Source: Tubulanus polymorphus
Lineage: Eukaryota; Nemertea; Palaeonemertea; Tubulaniformes; Tubulanidae
Length of the DNA: 64,000 nt
Direction of reading: 5' to 3'
Assembly: GCF_964204645.1 (NCBI RefSeq)
Contig: NC_134027.1
Coordinates: 20,262,485 to 20,326,484 of the forward strand
The notes beneath the pieces are model-generated. The model was not told the origin of the DNA. It ran no database searches and saw nothing but the letters and a program-made list of their open reading frames with translations. The number at the start of each line of letters is the position of its first letter. Within the stretch, counting starts at the first letter, position 1. Shown piece after piece: positions 58,688 through 64,000 of this stretch. The position numbers were made by a program, and so were the translations under genes.

Positions 58688-58812
58688 GAGGTGTCAATGT
58701 ATTAAATACGTATTAAATACGTATCAAATACGTATTAATGGTATTAAATACGTATCAAATACGTATTAATGGTATTAAATACGTATTGATGGTATTAAAT
58801 ACATATTATGCT
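58688..58812. repeat. Short palindromic tandem repeat in the element B core
   Basis: The word AAATACGTAT(T/C) recurs seven times, with ATGGTATT spacers. Each ATACGTAT is a perfect palindrome. Confidence 0.85.
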
Positions 58813-59044
58813 TTATTTCCGAAAATGAAGTAACAGAAGTAATTTATGTTTTAATTCATTCAAGTATGATATTGTAAATTCTTTACATTTGACTAGGATA
58901 ATACAAGAGTGATATTAGTTAGTTGGCTTATTCAATAAGAGAAACAATGAAATAATACAAGAGTGATACTAACAGTTAAAGTTATTGAATTTCTTGTTAA
59001 ATCTATTTGAATTCTAGTAAATTCTTGTTAACCAATAGCGCGAC
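58813..59044. other. Right part of the element B core
   Basis: Non-coding. It contains two direct copies of AATAATACAAGAGTGATA (about 58897 and 58951). Confidence 0.6.
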
Positions 59045-61145
59045 AACTGTCAAACAATTTATCATTTCAACTGTCAAACAATTTATCATTTCAACTGTCA
59101 AACAATTTATCATTTCAACTGTCAAACAATTTATCATTTCAACAGTCGAACGATTTATCATTTCAACTGTCAAACAATTTATCATTTCAACTGTCAAACA
59201 ATTTATCATTTCAACTGTCAAACAATTTATCATTTCAACTGTCAAACAATTTATCATTTCAACTGTCTTATCATTTCAACTGTCAAACAATTTATCATTT
59301 CAACAGTTGAACAATTTATCATTTCAACTGTCAAACAATTTATCATTTCAACAGTCGACAATTTATCATTTCAACTGTCAAACAATTTATCATTTCAACA
59401 GTCGAACGATTTATCATTTCAACTGTCAAACAATTTATCATTTCAACTGTCAAACAATTTATCATTTCAACTGTCAAACAATTTATCATTTCAACTGTCA
59501 AACAATTTATCATTTCAACTGTCTTATCATTTCAACTGTCAAACAATTTATCATTTCAACAGTTGAACAATTTATCATTTCAACTGTCAAACAATTTATC
59601 ATTTCAACAGTCGACAATTTATCATTTCAACTGTCAAACAATTTATCATTTCAACTGTCAAACAATTTATCATTTCAACTCTCAAACAATTTATCATTTC
59701 AACAGTCGAACAATTTATCATTTCAACTGTCAAACAATTTATCATTTCAACTGTCAAACAATTTATCATTTCAACTGTCAAACAATTTATCATTTCAACT
59801 GTCTTATCATTTCAACTGTCAAACAATTTATCATTTCAACAGTCGAACAATTTATCATTTCAACTGTCAAACAATTTATCATTTCAACAGTCGACAATTT
59901 ATCATTTCAACTGTCAAACAATTTATCATTTCAACTGTCAAACAATTTATCATTTCAACTCTCAAACAATTTATCATTTCAACAGTCGAACAATTTATCA
60001 TTTCAACTGTCAAACAATTTATCATTTCAACTGTCAAACAATTTATCATTTCAACTGTCAAACAATTTATCATTTCAACTGTCTTATCATTTCAACCGTC
60101 AAACAATTTATCATTTCAACAGTCGAACAATTTATCATTTCAACTGTCGAACAATTTATCATTTCAACAGTCGAACAATTTATCATTTCAACTGTCAAAC
60201 AATTTATCATTTCAACTGTCAAACAATTTATCATTTCAACTGTCAAACAATTTATCATTTCAACAGTCGAACAATTTATCATTTCAACCGTCAAACAATT
60301 TATCATTTCAACAGTCGAACAATTTATCATTTCAACTGTCGAACAATTTATCATTTCAACAGTCGAACAATTTATCATTTCAACTGTCAAACAATTTATC
60401 ATTTCAACTGTCAAACAATTTATCATTTCAACTGTCAAACAATTTATCATTTCAACAGTCGAACAATTTATCATTTCAACTGTCAAACAATTTATCATTT
60501 CAACTGTCAAACAATTTATCATTTTAACTGTCAAACAATTTATCATTTCAACAGTCAAACAATTTAACATTTCAACAGTCAAACAATTTATCATTTCAGC
60601 TGTCTTATCATTTCAACTGTCAAACAATTTAACATTTCAACTGTCAAACAATTTATCATTTCAACTGTCAAACAATTTATCATTTCAACTGTCAAACAAT
60701 TTATCATTTCAACTGTCAAACAATTTATCATTTCAACTGTCAAACAATTTATCATTTCAACTGTCAAACAATTTATCATTTAAACTGTCAAACAATTTAT
60801 CATTTCAACTGTCAAACAATTTATCATTTCAACTGTCAAACAATGTATCATTTCAACTTGCAAACAATTTATCATTTCAACTGTCAAACAATTTATCATT
60901 TCAACTGTCAAACAATTTATCATTTTAACTGTCAAACAATTTATCATTTCAACAGTCAAACAATTTAACATTTCAACAGTCAAACAATTTATCATTTCAA
61001 CTGTCAAACAATTTATCATTTCAACTGTCAAACAATTTATCATTTCAACTGTCAAACAATTTATCATTTCAATTGTCAAACAATTTATCATTTCAACGGT
61101 CAAACAATTTATCATTTCAACTGTCAAACAATTTATCATTTTAAC
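59045..61145 (-). repeat. Right 24-bp minisatellite array of element B
   Basis: About 87 units of the same 24-bp repeat in opposite orientation. Breaks of the form CAACTGTCTTATCATTTCAA recur about every 270-280 bases (near 59263, 59520, 59801, 60079, 60598), a higher-order structure. It is longer than the left array, so the arms change copy number independently. Confidence 0.95.
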
Positions 61146-61201
61146 AGTCTATTAGATATTTAAATCATTTAACTCAATTCAATAATTATAATGTAGAATT
61201 G

Positions 61202-61717
61202 TTACTCTTTACGCCAGTTTTTATGTTTAATTGTTTCATAATGCTTTGATTTATGTGATTTTGAATATTTACCTCCGCAATAACAATGAATTTTTTCATT
61301 AGGATTGAATTTTCTAAATTCATCATCTAAATTACATTGAACTGCAATATCTTTAAATGATTTTTCATTATCCAATTCACATTGAATTCCAATATTTGAT
61401 GAATTTTCGTTATAGATAATTTGTTTATTATCAAAATTGAAATAATATAATTGTCTTTTTTCAATTCTTAAGTTAATCAAATCATTGTAATCTTTTGAAA
61501 GTATTATATCATTATTTCTTTCATTGAAAGGAGTTTTAAGAATATTAATTATGTTTTCATCTAAAGTTCCTTTAAAATTTAAAACTGTATTGAATACTTT
61601 AGGATTTTTAACACCATTATCAAAAGTATCTACTAGTTCAGTAATTAAATAAGTTTCATTTGATAATACTTGATTAATCATAGTTATGTTATCGATTTTA
61701 TAATGTCTTGCGGACAC
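61202..61717 (-). CDS. Element B terminal gene, right copy
   Basis: Identical to the left copy apart from one residue near the C-terminus (NWRKE against NLRKE). The upstream in-frame extension to an ATG at 61822 has the same single TAA. Confidence 0.6.
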   Translation of the reverse strand: MSARHYKIDNITMINQVLSNETYLITELVDTFDNGVKNPKVFNTVLNFKGTLDENIINILKTPFNERNNDIILSKDYNDLINLRIEKRQLYYFNFDNKQIIYNENSSNIGIQCELDNEKSFKDIAVQCNLDDEFRKFNPNEKIHCYCGGKYSKSHKSKHYETIKHKNWRKE

Positions 61718-61964
61718 TAAATTTGTTGCTGAAATATAATTTTTAATGTAAAACTGTGAAAATTATTTATTGGTTTCATTGATTTCGATTATAAAGTTGG
61801 GTTCTTCTTCTTCTTTCTTCATTTTTATAACAAAATTTGTATTAAAACTCATTCAAATATAAATATTCAATGTTTTAAATATGAATTATTTCACTCACAC
61901 TTTTATATTGAATAATCTATCAATTTATATGTTATTCATATATATTTTATTCATGTATATGAAT

Positions 61965-62314
61965 ATTTTAAGAGTAATAGGGATAATAGGCTTTCATATC
62001 AAAGGTTGAAGGGGCGAGTTCATTAAAAATGAAAAACATGAAAATAATAACAATTTCTACTTGAATTAGGAGTGAAACTCATAAAAAATGAAAAATAATT
62101 CTCACACACTCGAATTTATTTCACTCACACTTTACTCACACTTTTTTCTAGCGAGTAAAAATGAAAAATAAATTCGAGTGTGTGAGAATTATTTTTCATT
62201 TTTTATGAGTTTCGCGACTAATTCAAGTAGAAATTGTTATTATTTTCATGTTTTTCATTTTTTATGAGCTCGACCGTTCGACCTTTGGTATGAAAGCCTA
62301 TTATCCCTATTACT
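61965..62314. repeat. Terminal palindrome, right end of element B
   Basis: Mirror of the left one. The inner arm begins AGTAATAGGGATAATAGG at about 61972 and the outer arm ends CCTATTATCCCTATTACT at 62314. Confidence 0.8.
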
Positions 62315-62320
62315 AATATG

Positions 62321-63454
62321 GATCCCCAATCAAGGATCTATTTTCATGGAACTTCTTTTAGTTCCATATTATTACGTATTTATGTTTCAGCTCGCGCATT
62401 AATTCCTCAATTTACTCCAAACATATCTCTACACGTTGCACTATAATTCCGTATATCGGACTTGGGCCCACTAGGTAAATTTAATTGGGACTCAAAACGA
62501 ACGAATGAAGTATTGTGACAACTTTCCCAACGATGAATTAAGGTTAACTATGTGAATGATGTTGTTTCTTATTCAGATATCAACCTGGGAGCGGACCGGT
62601 ATGACGATAAATAGAAGTCAACAAAAGAGAGACAATGCTTGATTTACATATCTTTCAACACGATTGATCATATTTGATTGGCTTGATCAATACTGTATAT
62701 ATTATATGTAATGTGCACAGGCAATCAAAAGTCATAAGTCAGCACTTCAGCATCTTTTCCTGAATCCGAAGACGAGTTCCCGGCAATATATATTTGCAAT
62801 TGTACTAAGCAAATTATTTTGAAAGAAACAACCACTTTTAAACTTGACTGGTAACTGAAAATACACAATTGACGGCAATAGAATGTGTCAGTAGAAATTT
62901 CCTGTGATGACAGGCTAGTGAGCCCTAAAAGTACACAACAGTAATAGAGGGATAATTTGCAAGGGAACGGATATTTTTCTTTTCGTGGAAACGAAATAAT
63001 GCAACGTTTATCGAGGGAGCGAAGTGTGTTTCGTTCGAACGAAATAACGAAAAGTTACCCAAATTGCCAACATTTTGAAATGTCCAAATATGGGGATTGC
63101 AAAAAAGTATTCATTTTCACCATGTCACCTCCGGGGCTCCGTTTAAAGGCGTTTCACTTAAAATGAAATTCATGCGCGATGGTAGCGATGTACACTTCTG
63201 GGAAGCAATGTCAGAGAAAAATTTGTGTTTGACAATCCGATAATCAGAACAGAACCAATGTCGAGGAATAGTGGATCTTCCTTGCTGTGATTGCAGCTTT
63301 CATGAGTTTTCGTTACGATTCATTTAAACAATTCAGACATGTAAAGATACTGAGTAAGTACTTTTATGTACGCTGTATAGCTCTAATATTTGTTCCCGGA
63401 ATAGCTAAACGTTGTATAACTCGTATCAACATTTTAGGCCTACTGCACAGATAC
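62321..63454. other. Intergenic stretch
   Basis: No gene or clear repeat recognised. Confidence 0.4.
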
Positions 63455-63813
63455 ATGAGGAGAGAATCCCACAATGATAATAAAAAGTCCGAAAATGAAA
63501 CTTCGAGATAGTAGTTTATTTCAACGTTTCGACTATATCCTAATAGTCATCTTCAGGAATAATTACCCCTTAGTTTGCTTCCCTTTAATCTATTTTAGCG
63601 TGTAACTGTTTCTACGTTAATTTTCCTTTAGTTTGTATCATCTCTGATTACTTTAATTAGTCTCTTTGTCTCTGGATTGTATATATATATCTCATAATTT
63701 CTGTAGTATCTCATTATTCCTGAAGATGACTATTAGGATAAAGTCGAAACGTTGAAATAAATCGAAGTTTCATTTTCGGACTTTTTATTATCATTGTGGG
63801 ATTCTCTCCTCAT
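63455..63813. mobile_element. Fold-back element with Penelope-like, hammerhead-type core
   Basis: Arms of about 100 bases (63455-63563 and 63713-63813) are inverted copies of each other, starting ATGAGGAGAGAATCCC. Each arm carries CTGAAGA, a GACT/AGTC stem and GAAAC in the order of a hammerhead ribozyme core. Similar motifs are known in terminal repeats of Penelope-like retroelements. A diverged single arm lies at 782-879. Confidence 0.55.
63720..63750 (+). ncRNA. Possible minimal hammerhead ribozyme core
   Basis: CTGAAGA (fits CUGANGA) at 63720-63726, GACT at 63728-63731, AGTC at 63742-63745 as stem II, then GAAAC at 63746-63750. Stems I and III and the cleavage site were not established. 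Confidence 0.35.
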
Positions 63814-64000
63814 CGCGTCAACACGGATATAGTGTTCTACCAATCGTGCACAGATACAATTTCGACTAATTGATAAAAACGTCCTGGGGACATTGCAAAA
63901 TTAAATTTTTTCAAAAATTTTATACTTTCTTTTTTGATTACTATCATGGATTTTCCAAGTACATGTGATGACCCTTGTTCCGGGATGCGTTGACTAGTAC
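63814..64000. other. End of window
   Basis: Nothing recognised. Confidence 0.4.

Larger units (their letters stand above)
55317..62314. mobile_element. Element B: AT-rich element with giant inverted repeats and 6-bp target duplications
   Basis: Ends AGTAATAGGGATAATAGGCT / AGCCTATTATCCCTATTACT are perfectly inverted and flanked by the direct repeat AATATG (55311-55316; 62315-62320). From outside to inside both arms carry a ~350-bp palindrome, a zinc-finger gene and a 24-bp minisatellite, so the inverted repeat spans about 2.6 kb on the left and 3.3 kb on the right. A ~1.1-kb unique core (57909-59044) has two small genes, one starting at the same TAAATAAATGG motif as the genes of element A. 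The arms are almost identical outside the array, so it moved recently. It encodes no recognisable polymerase or integrase. A 6-bp duplication is typical of Polinton/Maverick integrase. Confidence 0.85.
61142..62314 (-). repeat. Element B right inverted repeat (non-array part)
   Basis: Inverse of 55317-56489, including the gene and the terminal palindrome (61965-62314). Confidence 0.85.

Noticed and set aside
56490-61145. CRISPR array
   Set aside because: The 24-bp units are directly adjacent with no unique spacers, and the setting is a eukaryotic genome.

Overview
This is a gene-poor, transposon-rich stretch of animal nuclear genome. Spliced genes with GT/AG introns, a rhodopsin-class GPCR of FMRFamide-receptor type, Ty3/gypsy elements, a LINE tail and Penelope-like repeats suggest an invertebrate, perhaps a lophotrochozoan such as a mollusc, brachiopod or annelid. 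The phylum cannot be settled from the sequence. There is nothing bacterial here.

Layout. 1.5-2.6 kb: a single-exon peptide GPCR (minus) with a broken copy of its C-terminal end just beyond it and a degraded GPCR at 11.4-12.0 kb (plus). 3.2-10.3 kb: element A, an AT-rich, decayed virus-like element with tightly packed small genes, including a capsid-like gene and a coiled-coil/membrane protein, and related terminal genes facing inward from both ends. 13.2-45.8 kb (minus): a five-exon gene that joins a ~900-residue low-complexity region to a complete four-EF-hand calmodulin module. Its 27-kb second intron holds nested transposons: a small TIR element with a 9-bp target duplication, split by a tandem chromodomain Ty3/gypsy element (three LTRs, two identical interiors), followed by a second Ty3/gypsy element that carries an SGNH/GDSL-hydrolase-like ORF after pol.

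49.7-50.0 kb: LINE 3' end. 51.3-53.9 kb (minus): a complete four-exon glutathione S-transferase of theta type, with a minisatellite sandwich in its first-to-third-exon interval. 55.3-62.3 kb: element B, a relative of A with intact 6-bp target duplications. Its inverted repeats are nearly 3 kb long and contain, from the outside in, a ~350-bp palindrome, a zinc-finger gene and a large 24-bp minisatellite. The unique core holds two small genes. 63.5-63.8 kb: a fold-back repeat with a hammerhead-like core.

Elements A and B are the most unusual part. They share terminal sequence, a stop-start promoter-like motif (TAAATAAATGG) before many genes, inverted terminal genes and small TM or zinc-finger proteins. 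The 6-bp duplication of B matches Polinton/Maverick or retroviral-type integration, but no polymerase, integrase or packaging ATPase is visible in either. They look like a non-autonomous or decayed family mobilised in trans.
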